Counted from the stretch's first letter, positions 45,585-57,058 are shown. The stretch is 64,000 bases of DNA from Piezodorus guildinii (GCA_023052935.1 CM041292.1:145948439-146012438), one strand, 5' to 3'. Numbers and translations: made by a program. The notes: generated by a model from the sequence alone, not told the origin.

Positions 45585-46680
45585 GGAATTAGTCCGGGTG
45601 GCGGTCATTAAATGAAACAACTAAATAGTTTCAACTCCCTTTGTGGGTCATCATCAGGGCTAAAAAGAATTCAATTTCAATGACATTACATACAATATTA
45701 TATAACCTATTTAGCTAAAGAACGTCGGTATTAAAATGTAACAGAAGAACTGTATATGTAAAAAAACCTTAATTAAAATACAATGACTATAGTACAATAA
45801 TGAAAGTGTTATACAGAAAATAAATGTTCACTAAACAAAATATTTATGTTTATTTAACTTTTTTATCAACTTGTAAGATTTGTCAATTAGTGTATTTTAC
45901 AATGTTCCATTATTATTTTACTTTTTATTTTTTCCACCTTGTTATCTTTGGATACCTCTAACAGAATTAGGGATAATTAAGTTGGGAGGTACAGTCAGTT
46001 TTTCTCCATGTACATCTTCCATCACTGTTCTTACTATTATATAGGTGATATTTCAAGAATTAAATTAGATTTTATATATTTTTTTATTTTACCCTGTATC
46101 ATTATTATAATCATAAGTTAAATTTCATTGATTCTTTGTATGGTAGTATTAAGAATTTTAGTCATTGTTGTGAGACCCTGTCCATAAATCGGTACGTACT
46201 TTCCATGCTACTTTTTTTTTCCTACGTATTTTCCATCCTACCTATCCCCCATCTACCAAACAGTACCTAGTTTCCATTCTCCCACCATGCGGTACGTATT
46301 TCCACTCTACTTCATATTTTTATGTTTCATATTTCATGTAAATTATTGATTATTGATAATATTATCATTTAATACTAACAACCACTGACACCAAATGGAC
46401 CAAACTCCATGGCCTATATGTCTATAATAGCCAATAAATAAATCTATCTATCTACTCTTTACCTTATAAACCTACGACATCTCTTCATACCACAACAGGT
46501 TCATCATCAGTGTCACATCCATCTTCACAACATTCGGACGCCGATTCATCACTTTCTGTTCCTTCATCTCCAACAACAATTACAGCAATATCATCAGAAA
46601 ATAGCTTCAGAACTGAGTCCTCACAAGTTTGAGCCGAAACGTTGGCAAAATTAAAATATTAAACATAACGGCTGCCTCCC
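45585..46680. mobile_element. Foldback-family element with motifs at both ends
   Basis: The left end GGAATTAGTCCGGGTGGCGG and the right end ACGGCTGCCTCCCGATTAA are imperfect inverted copies. Near the left end the minus strand reads CCCTGATGATGACCCACAAA, GGGAGTT, GAAAC. Near the right end the plus strand reads TTGAGCCGAAACGTTGGC. The ~1-kb interior includes a LINE 3' end at 46340..46455 and an S/T-rich open stretch at 46485..46625 (SSVSHPSSQHSDADSSLS). No target duplication was found, so the boundaries are approximate. Confidence 0.5.
46340..46455 (+). mobile_element. LINE 3' end
   Basis: GACCAAACTCCATGGCCTAT, ATGTCTATAATAGCCAATAA and AATAAATCTATCTATCTAC look like the 3' end of a LINE with an AATAAA-type, then (TCTA)n, tail. 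It may be the 3' end belonging to the RNase-H group of elements; no coding sequence is attached. Confidence 0.4.
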
Positions 46681-46929
46681 GATTAAATAAATAAAATATT
46701 CAAAAATATAACAAAAAAAATAATAAGAAAGGGAGATGTAAAAAAAGAAAGAGCAAGGAAGGAGGGATTACTAAAGTATTAGATGTTTGGAAAATAAAAA
46801 TCTTTGAACATAAAAGAGATGATTGCTATAGTAAGTCTTGAATTCCCAAACCTAATGATATATACTTATAGTTATTCCTATTTTACTGAGTCTTCTGATG
46901 TAAAAAGCACCATGCTCAAATATATTCCC

Positions 46930-47275
46930 TATTGTCAGACGTTCGTTACATTTCTAATATCTTTGTTAATTACGTGGAGAGGACTAAGCCTTATGACCTG
47001 TTTTCAGCCAATTCCTGCCTGTGGCTGCTGTTACTGGAGCTGGTCCACGGTTTCACTTCATTCTTTACTGTCTACAGATTATTCTTTAGGCAGTTTAGTT
47101 CCTGCGTTCACCACATTCTGACACTTATGGAAGATGTTCTCTTTTAGTGGCCGCGCTTGTTCTTACGGTTAACCGCGTCCTAAGAGGGTACGACCTTATT
47201 ATATCATTCTTTTGCTGCCATATCAGCAATTTCATTACTTTTAATACCAGCCTGAACTTATGAATAAATACCGTC
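46930..47275 (-). pseudogene. LINE RNase H / post-RNase H fragment, decayed
   Basis: The minus strand reads QAGIKSNEIADMAAKE, the end of the RNase H domain found in I, R1, LOA and some Jockey LINEs (consensus HVGIKGNEIADKAAKE). It continues with decayed text KVVPS, a shift, then EVKPWTSSSNSSHRQELAEN, matching the usual PW..S..RR.E.VL segment. Stops are frequent. The plus-strand frames at 46804..47147 are shadows. Confidence 0.6.
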
Positions 47276-47475
47276 CTCCTTGAAATTTATTAATATATAA
47301 GATGTGTTGTCTTTTTTCTTTATATTATGCAATATATTTATGTTAATATTTTCCTAGAAAATAGAACTAAAATTGAACCTTGCAGGTTTTTATGAAACTT
47401 TTTGTAATCATTACTGTTCCTCTTCTTTTTAATTTAACACGATGTAATTTTATTATCAAACCGTTTTTAAAAAAA

Positions 47476-48475
47476 CCTGGTGCGCGCAACACACGACTTT
47501 CACTTACCTCCATTATTTATATCAATTTAAGAATTTTTAAACAAACTTGTTTATTTATCTAACGTCACTTTACGCTACTATGGCTAATCGGACGATGCTA
47601 TAGTGGAAGTCCTAAATCTTGTCTATCCAGGTTTTATTAGGATGGGGATCTTTAACGAGTACCTGACATCGCACATACTCGAGACCACCTTTTAACGTCC
47701 CCTCCGAAGTACGGCATAACTAAGGATTTTTACTCCCATTAAAAAATCCTAGGACCACCTGCGGGTTAGAACCCCTGACCTTTAAACAAACTTAGAAACA
47801 AAAATATAGTGTTAAAGAATTATTTAAATTTGACTTCAACAGAAACATGTGTTTTATTAAATAATCTATTTTATTATCTACGACAAGCAGTTTGTTTTAT
47901 CGGTTTTGCATCACTCTCCGTTAACCTTTACGATAGTATGTATAAGATAATATTTTTTCTAAAATCTTTAGCATTCCAACGGTATATTATACATATATAC
48001 TTTTCTTTTAGTTCTTAATTTCCAAAATAAAAAATTGTATTAAAAAATATGATTGCAGTTTTCTCCTTTATTTGCATATCGAATTCGTTTAACTTATATA
48101 TTTACCTGTATTTTAGCAATGCTAATCAGACAATATGGTAAACGTTTTTAAATCTACAAAATTAAAGGTACTTTAGATGAAGAAATTTTGAAATATTGGC
48201 ATTCAAGTCCTATCAGATTAATTCAAACAGAATGAAACCTTCATGATATTAAAGCCCGTCCAATTTTACATCGATATAGCGAGTTTAATTAAAATCGTTA
48301 GATCCGTTTTTGAGAAAATGCATGATATAAAGTGGCCCTTTTATTTAGGTGATTTTAATGGAAAAATTGCTGTAACATCTTGGGCCTATAGTTGTTTTAA
48401 ATATAAAATTTCAGTATCGTATGACTTTTCGTTTATGCGCTAGACTAGACCACAAACACACGGACACTTCCTACT
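47476..48475 (+). mobile_element. Element A copy 8, split by a SINE
   Basis: It starts with CCTGGTGCGCGCAACACACG and ACTTTCACTTACCTCC and resumes after the SINE with TTAAAGAATTATTTAAATTT, GTATGTATAAGATAATATTT, GATATAGCGAGTTTAATTAA and TGGGCCTATAGTTGTTTTAA. A CACAAACACACGG tract follows. The terminal AGGTAAGT is missing. Confidence 0.85.
47549..47780 (-). mobile_element. SINE-A nested in element A
   Basis: The minus-strand copy begins just 5' of the B box (GGTCAGGGGTTCTAACCCGC), with GCAGGTGGTCCTAGGATTTT, GCGATGTCAGGTACTCGTTA and CGATTAGCCATAGTAGCGTA, and ends in an AATAAAC tail. A perfect 13-bp duplication, TTTAAACAAACTT, lies at 47536..47548 and 47781..47793. Confidence 0.95.
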
Positions 48476-49139
48476 AATATAATATGTTACAACTTTACAT
48501 TAAGAACATCTTAACCGGAGTGCCCCCGGTTCTAGGATTTGGGGGGTACATATATAAAGGAATAGTAGAGGGGATGGAGGAAAGGCGGCACATATAACTG
48601 GAGACTCATCACCGAAGATACATAGAGGTGGATTAGAGAACTTAAAAAATCATGACAGAGATGTTTGAAATGATATTTTCCATGGCTGTCTACGATCTGA
48701 TTGAATATTGTAAAATTGTCTAGTACTGTAATTGAGTAAAGTAATTAAACTACTGAAAAACTAAATTTTTCGTAACTTGCTTCTTGCCTTCGCTCTGAAC
48801 CTTTAAATGTGCCGAATGGCGGAATGTGTGCTTGTCAGGAAAACAATTCCTAAAATACTTCCGGGAGAGGACAATTTTCAGGAGTGCCCAAAGAAATCAT
48901 CACCAGGCTTGATCATAGAAACATGAATGTGTAAGTAGATGTCCGATAGAATCCATCGCTCTTGTCAAATTGAAAAGGTCAACTGGATATCAATAATAGT
49001 TAAAGAGTGTTGCAGGTAGGGAAAAATAGTTTGCTTGTTTGTTGGAGTCCATGCGTTGGGGTGAAATTACAGCGTAGACGACGATTTGTATCACGACCCG
49101 AGAATGAGGAAAAGTTAACAAAAAAAAAGAGGTGATGAT
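48476..49139. other. No supported gene
   Basis: A purine-rich patch occurs at 48535..48640. No recognised domain or repeat. Confidence 0.4.
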
Positions 49140-49450
49140 CCGAGAGGGGCGGACAGCGGACAGTCAGCCGCCGAGATGTTTCCTCACAAGGAGTTGGGTA
49201 ACTCCAAGTAATGAGCTATCTCCCTGTAACCACCAAATAATTTTCTTTGGCCTGGCGAAAGCCTTCTATGTTGTTTAATTTTTTCCATTCTTTAGGAATA
49301 GGCTCATGGCCACGGATCATTCCATGCAAATTCCATTTTCGTTCAGATGAATTTTATTATCTTTTACTGAGAAAATCGTTTTCACAAGATTCAATTACTT
49401 GCCGAATAATAGCCCTTATGTATGCTAGACGGTACCTCCGGTAATCTTTT
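49140..49450 (-). pseudogene. Unassigned coding-like remnant
   Basis: One minus-strand frame, with only three stops, reads RRYRLAYIRAIIRQVIESCE, NDFLSKR, two stops, NSSERKWNLHGMIRGHEPIP, KEWKKLNNIEGFRQAKENYL and VVTGR. The amphipathic helices and balanced residue use look like decayed protein-coding sequence. I cannot name the family; an old retroelement protein and a processed host gene are both possible. Confidence 0.35.
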
Positions 49451-50096
49451 CATCTTTGCATAGGAGCTCCTGGTTACCCAGAACCGTATCAATCATTATT
49501 GGAAGTAAACAACTTACCAATGCGACAATACCCTTTTAGAAGGAGTGGCCTTCATTTTAAGAGGTCCTTAAATGCACAGAGCTCCCCATCACTGTTTCTT
49601 ATCGATTTAGATGTTTAATAATTTTCCTTTGAAAAATACCTGTTTTTAATATTTAATTAAATGGTATTTGTTTGAGCCTGAACATTACTTTTTTTTTCTC
49701 TTTATGATTTTTTTTGTAATTTAAAACTAAATTAAATTAAAAATAGTTTCATTTCGTTTCCTTCCAGCAGATCGCTGTCCTACCATAGAGCTTCACCTAT
49801 CCGTCGCTACACGTCACTAAGCTACACGATAGTCTGGACCGAAGTTGAAGAGTTCATGGACAGATAATTATAATTGATCATTTTTTAAAATTATATTTAT
49901 TAATTTTGTTGTATACTTCCTTACATTACTAACCAACTAACTTAATTTTTTTTATTATTTTTACAGTTTGTTTTAATGGAAGAATTTTAATTTATTTTTT
50001 AATCCAATGATATTATTTCTTTTGTAAATAGTTCTCGTTTTAACGATTAAACTTTTATTTATTTTTTCTATTCAATTTTATTTTTAATTTAATATT
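49451..50096. other. AT-rich stretch, nothing recognised
   Basis: T-rich runs dominate 49690..50100. No frame of interest. Confidence 0.5.
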
Positions 50097-50109
50097 ATCT
50101 CTTTTATAT

Positions 50110-50391
50110 ATATTATCTCTTACATACTCACAGTTTCAGACACAGCCACAGAATATTATAAAAGATTTCATGACAAACTGACTTACAACATGAACCCATC
50201 GGCCCAAACACTTAAATCCTACACGAACCCGTACAACCCACCCCGACGACTTTTGAGGCGGTGGCCTAGAGATGCCTTCCTTTAACCGACTTTCGGAAGT
50301 CATCATATTTGCTTATTGCAATTTTTTTTTTTTTGCAGATAGCAAATGACATTAAAGTCAAACATAAACGATTGTAAATAAATAAAATAAA
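50110..50391 (+). mobile_element. J2: second Jockey-like LINE, 3' end
   Basis: The plus strand encodes SDTATEYYKRFHDKLTYNMN, then NPYNPPRRLLRRWPRDAFL and a stop. This corresponds to the J1 ending (PPRRLKRRWPRDLLY) but differs in sequence. The 3' UTR ends GATTGTAAATAAATAAAATA. Perfect 13-bp duplications, ATCTCTTTTATAT, lie at 50097..50109 and 50392..50404. Confidence 0.88.
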
Positions 50392-50404
50392 ATCTCTTTT
50401 ATAT

Positions 50405-51172
50405 TATTATCAATTTATAAGTGTTCATAGACGAGCTCGTTTTGACAACGGATTGAGTTTACATTAGCCCATATATATATATGTTTTTTTTTTGTTTTGT
50501 TTTTTTATAGCATATACATATAGGTTGTTATAGCAACAGTGGGCATAAATAAAAAAAAGGTTTAAAAGTAAAAGAGATAAGGTTTGATAATCAAGACTTA
50601 TACATAAACATTAGAACAATTTATTAAACGTACCAATGTATTTAACAAAAGAAGAAAAAGTAAAAATTACATAAAACTGAAAACAAAAATATTAAAGGTA
50701 ACAAAAATAATTGAAAATCCAGGAAGACATATTTCTTTGTCAACTTCGAATTTGTCATTGTGTGTTCACCACGCTACCTCCTTTGAGGCCTTGAAGCACC
50801 CACTTACATCAAATGTTATGATTTCACATCCGCAAAGCATGTTCTGCAAAATGGCTTATAACTTTTGATTCTATTCCAAAAAAGGAATACAAGATGGAAA
50901 AAAATGAATACAAAAAAAAATGTAACTAACCAATCTATATGATTGAATAGTTCTTAAAGATGTTAAGATAAGTTTTTAAAGGTGGTCCCGATAACAAATC
51001 GTAACGAAATCGTCCCAGTCAAAAGTGTTAGAGGCAATATCAAATCAAAAGAGCTATAATTATTAATATGTATTAGAATTTGTTAAGGAAATTATATCTA
51101 TAGAGCTTGGTGAGATATGTTAAATGTATCACATTAGTAGTAAACAAAATCATTAATGATGGTAGAGTTTGG
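50405..51172. other. No gene recognised
   Basis: AT-rich, with T-rich (50485..50510) and A-rich runs. No named repeat. Confidence 0.5.
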
Positions 51173-51188
51173 TTCAAGCCTGAACATA

Positions 51189-51498
51189 AAAACCTGTACC
51201 ACTACAACCCATGAAGGGTCTTGGGCTCAGTACATATAGAGATTCGTACTGTTTCAAGGCCAACGGCAGTGTAATGAGGTGATTAGGCCTTAATCGCGCT
51301 CAGCCGCCTGGTTTTTCCCCAATTAATTGGGGTACCCACTTTGTAGAGGCTGGGTCTGCCCCAGGAGGGTCTCCATACCCTAGGGTCGCCCCCCGACTGA
51401 ATTAACAGAATAAATAATATTCCGCCACAGCCGGGATTCGAACCCAGGACCCGGACCACAGCAGACTAGCCCTCTATCCACTAGACCACGCCGCTCCC
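51189..51498 (-). mobile_element. SINE-B, full-length with perfect 16-bp duplication
   Basis: On the minus strand the head reads GGGAGCGGCGTGGTCTAGTG (A box) and CCTGGGTTCGAATCCCGG (B box). Then come GGCGGAATATTATTTATTCT, GGGTACCCCAATTAATTGGG and the distal CCGTTGGCCTTGAAACAGTA, CCTTCATGGGTTGTAGTGG and TACAGGTTTTTAT. TTCAAGCCTGAACATA occurs at 51173..51188 and 51499..51514 without mismatch, so this insertion looks recent. Confidence 0.93.
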
Positions 51499-51514
51499 TT
51501 CAAGCCTGAACATA

Positions 51515-52509
51515 GGTCTGTATTAAATGACTATCGCTACGAGATTGTTCGATCATTACTTCTGGAAAGGAAGGATATTTTTGCAATATCAACCTCGGAA
51601 CAAAGAGGACATATTATTGAAGCGATGGAGCGATCACCCAGATAATCAAGATTGTTTTTCAGAAATGTTGTTCTTCGTGATCATTAAGCCTTTGATAAGG
51701 TACGATATATTCATATTTCAGAAAATAACTACTTATTATTTATCGTAAGATGTTTTTAATAATTGTTTGTAAATGTTACGTTGGTGATATATATTTTACT
51801 CGATAATATGTCAAATATTAGTCTAATAACAATATAGCGATTCTGATGATAAAGATACTCCCTAAAGATCTCGCAAAATACTTGTATGAATGCCGGTATG
51901 TTTGTGAACGATGTCGCTCAAAAATGGAAAGATGTAAAACTGAAATTACTTCTTTATAGTACGCTATTTATTTATTTATTTTTTTTATTGGTTATGAATC
52001 TACAATAACTTTTTCCGTTAAAATATGAAACTTTCCTTCAAGTCTACTCTTTAATGACCGTTTACTATGTATAGCACTGACTCTATGCATAGCAATCAGT
52101 CACCACAGAGAAAATGCTGGGAAAAAGTAATGAAGAAAGAAAAATTTAGCATAATTCAAAACAATGCTTTTTATACACAGTATTCGATTCTACTAGAACA
52201 ATGCCAGATCGATAAATTTTCCACCGTTTAAACCAATCCTAAACAAAAATATGTTTAACAAAGCTCTTTATTTCATGTAGGTGCTGTTAATGATTTTATA
52301 TACAATTATATTTTAATTTGTATATAATTTATATTTTTTTCTGTAATAATGGGCTATAAAATAAGTCGTAGTGTCTTTCAATATTTCAATTTAATCTTCT
52401 CCTTGTTTAATATATCATTTTCGCATATTCTAAAAAGAGAATAATTAAGGTGCTTCTTTGCACCAGCTTTAACCGAGATTTCTTATCTTTGAATGATATT
52501 TTGCTTGCT
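51515..52509. other. No supported gene
   Basis: A 73-codon frame at 51527..51748 (+) is unassigned. The rest is AT-rich. Confidence 0.45.
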
Positions 52510-52876
52510 CGAAATTGAAGCGAAAAAAATCATTTTAGTCATTTAATAAGTTTTTATTTCCGAAAATGAAAATCCGCTGCACAGATTGCTTACAAAAATT
52601 GGCAGTGTATATGGCAATGCAGCCTTAAGCAAAAGCAGTGTACGCAAATGTTTTGCTTGGTTTAGAACCGGAAATTTTGACTTGGAAGACGCAAAACGCT
52701 CGGGTCTTCTTTTTGTTTATGATGACCAAATTCCAAGAATTACCTTGAATATGGCAACATGTAACAGATCAAAATATCTCATATATAATTCATTTAAAAA
52801 CATTTACAAGCATCTGAAATTTTTATTTAAACCACCAGTAAATAACGCTACAGAGTTATTTTATAAGCCAATATAA
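52510..52876 (+). pseudogene. Mariner transposase N-terminal remnant
   Basis: The frame ENENPLHRLLTKIGSVYGNA, ALSKSSVRKCFAWFRTGNFD, LEDAKRSG is the second helix-turn-helix of a mariner-type transposase and the DLED..RSG linker. VYDDQIPRITLN then matches the start of the segment leading to the catalytic domain. No ATG begins it, and the DDD domain is absent. It differs from the mariner at 37841 and matches the minus-strand remnant at 8500..8690. Confidence 0.7.
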
Positions 52877-55216
52877 TAAAAATTTGCACTGAAACTAAAT
52901 GAAACAGTTATTTTCAACTAAAGGATTAGAAGCAGCAGCAGCTCACAGATTTGTACTGCATTGTTTAGCAAACTCGTTTCTGATCATTAGACAGAACAAG
53001 AGTGGGAACTGGCATAATTTACACTTTCTTCTAACGATTTTAGAGATAAGTGGGATCAGTAGCATTAATCGCGGGATAAAATAAGGTCATTGAAATACCT
53101 GCCTCCCATGAACAAGGCACTATAAAGAACCAAGCATTTCAACAATTAATGTCACATAGGTCATTCATTAACTTTTGAGACTCTGGCCTATTTATTTGTA
53201 TATGGCCTATCGATATCAATTCAAATTTATTTATTAACACCTGAATTTACTTTACTTAAGAGCAATATATAATCAACTAAGTCAGTTACAGTACGGTACA
53301 GACCGACCATCGTAGACCTAACTATCAATTAGCAAAGGTGTTACCTTTCTAAAAATTCAAGATATTCTTTATATTAAGTTAAAAACAAGCATAGAATATT
53401 ATAGTAGTTGAGCTGCAAACCTTAAAATTTAGTTAATCTTCTTTATCCTCTAAAATTAAGTGTTTTTAGCAGATTTTACATACAAGTTTTTTTTTTTTTT
53501 CATAGCGTTGTTAAATTCTCTCATGATATATGTGTTAGAATGTCTTCCACTCAGCCCCAGGCACTTCTACATTGAACTATCATTGAACTACCAATACGGA
53601 TGCAGGAGCGAAGTTGGATGAAAAGGAAAACTGACCCCTGTATCTAGGAGAGGTCTCTTCCGCAAGACCTCACGACCCTAGGACAACCTTATGACCTACC
53701 CAAGGTTTCTCCAGATCCAGGAAGAACGTGTCGGGCTGAAGAACGGTCATTACAGCAGACGGTGGCATTTTTAGGTTCAAAGGTTGTCTATTTTTTGTTT
53801 CCATTGACATCGAAACCTTTGAATTTCATAACTATTTGGGACTGTTTTTCACCGAAAAAGGTATCGCAAATGATAGATATTCCTTTCAGAGAATGTGGGT
53901 TGAGCTAAATTTTATGTTTTATAATCTATTAACTCAAATTATGTTATAACACAGCCAACCTAAGTCTTGAAACAAAAACTACTATAAGTGAAAAAAATCG
54001 TAAAATATTTGGAAGTAGTTTTTCACAGCTCTAATGACTCAAATTATTCGATATAAGCTTTTGAATGAAATACTGCCTTATATTCCTAGAATTTGGACGC
54101 CAGGACAGGTCAAAATATGTCTATTCATCACATGATTAATTTATTCAAGTTTATTAATTTATTCCAACTTCTACCGATATTCCTTTTTCTTTTATAGTTA
54201 CTACTTTCTTTGCAAGAACAATGCCAACTTGATGAACAAAACGATAGCTTTAATACGCGTTATATAATAAGATGCTATGTGTCAGAAATATGTGCACCAA
54301 TTGCAGGATTACCAGGTTTACAATACAGAATTAAAAACAAAAGTGAACCGCTATCTTTAAATACAATAATATTTTCGAATAAGTATTTCGAATTCTCTAT
54401 CAAGGATACTGTTTCTCGATCTAAAAGCGATATCACCTTTAAATCAAAAAACCACAATTACGGAGTAAACCGTGTTGAATAATTAAGAAAACAGAAGTTA
54501 ATATTACACCTTACATGATAATTTATTGCGATAGTCTAATCCAATATTACATATTTGTTGTTGTTAATATAAACTTTATTAATGAAACTATTTTAACTCT
54601 AAGCAACACGAAATTATTCCTCAATCTCACGAAACTTGAATCCCTATTGAAAAATGTTTTAAAAACCACTCTGAATTCACAAACATCTGAAAATATGATC
54701 ATAAGTATATCTAATTTGTCATATGTGGAAATTCCCAAATGGTCTCTGGTTTTAAATTATTTTTATTGTTACAGTATAAGTTATCCATGGCTATGAGATG
54801 TAGTTCTGTAAATGTAATAGTCAGGCGAAAACATATATTGGTTTACACCAATTACGAGGTAATAGTTATGGATTACAATGCCTTCATGCACAAAAAGATT
54901 GTAAAAATTTTCTGATGAGAAATATTCGGAAACGCAGTTGGACAAAGAACAAGCTCACGTTGTATATAGATCTGCGCCAAGCATTTCCTTTTTATGGTAT
55001 ACCATTTCGATTGTAAGTGTGCATAGCATCCAACTCCACTCAAAATCAACAATGTAACCACCCCTAACTACCATCCTCAGCAATATTGACTCAAGAAGTG
55101 AAGGGCTACCGGAGGATGATTGATGAACTTCGTGTATCGGAAGCTGCAGAGGCGGAGACCCCGTAGGCCAGCTGATTACAATCGTGCCGGTACCGTCCTC
55201 TCGCTTATGGTTTTGA
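52877..55216. other. No supported gene; several short frames
   Basis: Frames at 54210..54482 (+, 90 codons), 54515..54796 (+) and 55120..55377 (+) are unassigned. A less AT-rich patch at 53580..53770 gives no readable product. The patch 55080..55216 leads into the candidate exon described next. Confidence 0.35.
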
Positions 55217-55460
55217 TCAACAGTTCACACGATCCAGTTCGGGATAATTTGGGTCGCTATTTCTGTATTGGGAGCGTGTGCCTGTTCTCATCCTCTCCTG
55301 GCATTTCCATCTGCATCAGCTGCTCCCTTCTCTGTCAAGGAGGGCGATCTGTCGCACGCTTCTTCCAGCGAAATTGATTTCACTGATGGAAAGAGACTGA
55401 TTTCACAGATCAATTTGCAAGCGACCTGGAACGTGGGGACACTACTTAGATTCCGATGAC
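55217..55460 (+). other. Candidate secretory/propeptide exon, possibly cathepsin-B-like
   Basis: In frame after a TTTTGATCAACAG acceptor-like site the plus strand reads a hydrophobic stretch, GIIWVAISVLGACACS, resembling a signal peptide core. After it come a spacer and EIDFTDGKRLISQINLQATW. The ISQIN..ATW text resembles the end of the cathepsin B propeptide (INxxxxTWxAG), and DDPVLKIL follows after a frameshift. The start codon is not visible, the frame closes at a TGA, and no peptidase domain with a catalytic Cys is found downstream. This could be a gene fragment, a pseudogene or a chance match. Confidence 0.25.
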
Positions 55461-56520
55461 CCAGTATTAAAAATCCTGTACCCGTTCACGTAGAATTGAC
55501 AAATTTCTCAGGATATCATAACGATAGTTGGAGAAATGTTCCCAATCCTGTCGTCACCTCTCTGAAGATTTCGCAAAGTTTCGTAGATCAATTAATCAAA
55601 GCATACATGTTACATTGGTGGATATTTGTCCAATTACTTTTACTCTTCTTCATTACAAATTTTAATAGTAATTTCTCATATATATGTCCACTCCTAGACA
55701 TTGCTATTGATCATTTCCTTACATTATAAAAATTAATTTTATGGTTTTAGAAGGAAGCCATGGATTATTGTAAATAAATAAAAATAAAACACTTACCCAC
55801 TTTAAAGAACGAGAACTTGAAAAAGTTTTAAATAGCATTTATTTACAAATTAAGAAAACATAATCGTTCGAAATATTTAGAATTTTAATTAGAATGTAAC
55901 TTTGTTACTCTGGTCTTAATTTTACCTCTAGAAATTGTATTTGAAATCTCATTTTGTGCTTTAACACTCAACCAGCCGCTACATATTTCTCCCCAACAAA
56001 CGGTGAATGCCAACGTTTGGGATACATCTTTTTAATTAAATGTCCTTGCTATGTCATGTTCACCTTCGGAATGTTCATGTCACAAGTCATGTTCAGAATT
56101 CGGAAAAAAATTTATTAGTAGCAGGTAACAGTTTTATATGTTTATGCGGTATTGTGAAAAGCGATTTAAAAATAAACCAAATGCGTTACTAATGTTTGAA
56201 TAATTTTGGTAAATTTCTTTTTTACATTGTTTATTGCGTTCTTTATAATTTTAAAGATAGGTCGTTATTTTTAGTTATGCGTACAAACATCTGTCGACCA
56301 AAAGTTAGGAAGATGTCTTAATCAGTTTAATTTTATACTATCCTACAGGTGAGTTATTGGTCCTGATAAAGGATAAAAGCAGATAAAGTTTGAATTTCTA
56401 GTGTTTAATATACATTTATAACCGTAGAACCATAAATCCATATCAGATCGATAATTTCTGGCGGGTTATAGATATGGTATTTTTTTAAGTAAATTAAGAA
56501 TTACGTCATCTGTAAAAATT
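55461..56520. other. No supported gene
   Basis: A hydrophobic 77-codon frame at 55496..55729 (+) is unassigned. The remainder is AT-rich. Confidence 0.45.
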
Positions 56521-56533
56521 CAAAATCAATCAT

Positions 56534-57058
56534 AATGATGGAGTTTTGTTGACCGTTAAGAAATTAGATGAGGAAGATGGTTGGGGGTGCGGTCATAAAT
56601 TAAAAACACTCATTTAAAATAAGTGTTATTTTAATTATGTGCCGACGTTTCGGCCTACAATGTGGGCCTTCATCAGGGCTAAAAGAAACAAGATAACAAC
56701 CAATGTAATTATAGACTTAATAATGCGTTAGATATATAATAATAATATGACAGTAATAAATTATGGGAACATAAATAATATTAAATGTAAAATGATAATA
56801 AGATGACAATTATGAAGTATGGAAATAAGGTGACAGTTATAAAGTATGGAAATAAACAAAATTAAGATGATAGTTATAAAGTATGGAAGTAAACATAATT
56901 GAGATGATAATATTGTAATGAGAATATATAAAGAGAGATTAAGTAAATGAAAAAAATGATAAAGGAAAAATATGTGAACAATTAAAATTTTAAATATTAA
57001 CAATTAAATATTTACAACAATTAAATATTAACAACAACCCCCAACCATCTTCCTCATC
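56534..57058 (-). mobile_element. Foldback element with 13-bp duplication and hammerhead-like motif
   Basis: CAAAATCAATCAT lies at 56521..56533 and 57059..57071 without mismatch. The left side has a 33-nt extension (56534..56566), then the perfect 22-bp inverted terminus GATGAGGAAGATGGTTGGGG-GT (56567..56588), matched at 57037..57058. On the minus strand near 56641..56682 it reads CCCTGATGA, A, GGCCCACATTGTAGGCC, GAAACGTCGGCAC. The interior is AT-rich with short tandem repeats and no gene. Orientation is set by the motif. Confidence 0.75.
56801..56914. repeat. Short tandem repeat inside the foldback
   Basis: Units based on AGATGATAGTTATAAAGTAT, then GGAARTAAACAWAATT, occur about three times (near 56801, 56828 and 56865) with a partial fourth. 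Spacing is 27-37 bp. Confidence 0.8.

Noticed and set aside
46804..47147. Two overlapping plus-strand frames
   Set aside because: The minus strand carries recognisable LINE RNase H text over the same bases, so these are shadows.
54210..54796. Two consecutive plus-strand frames as a gene
   Set aside because: No recognisable domain; equally long antisense frames exist over the same bases.
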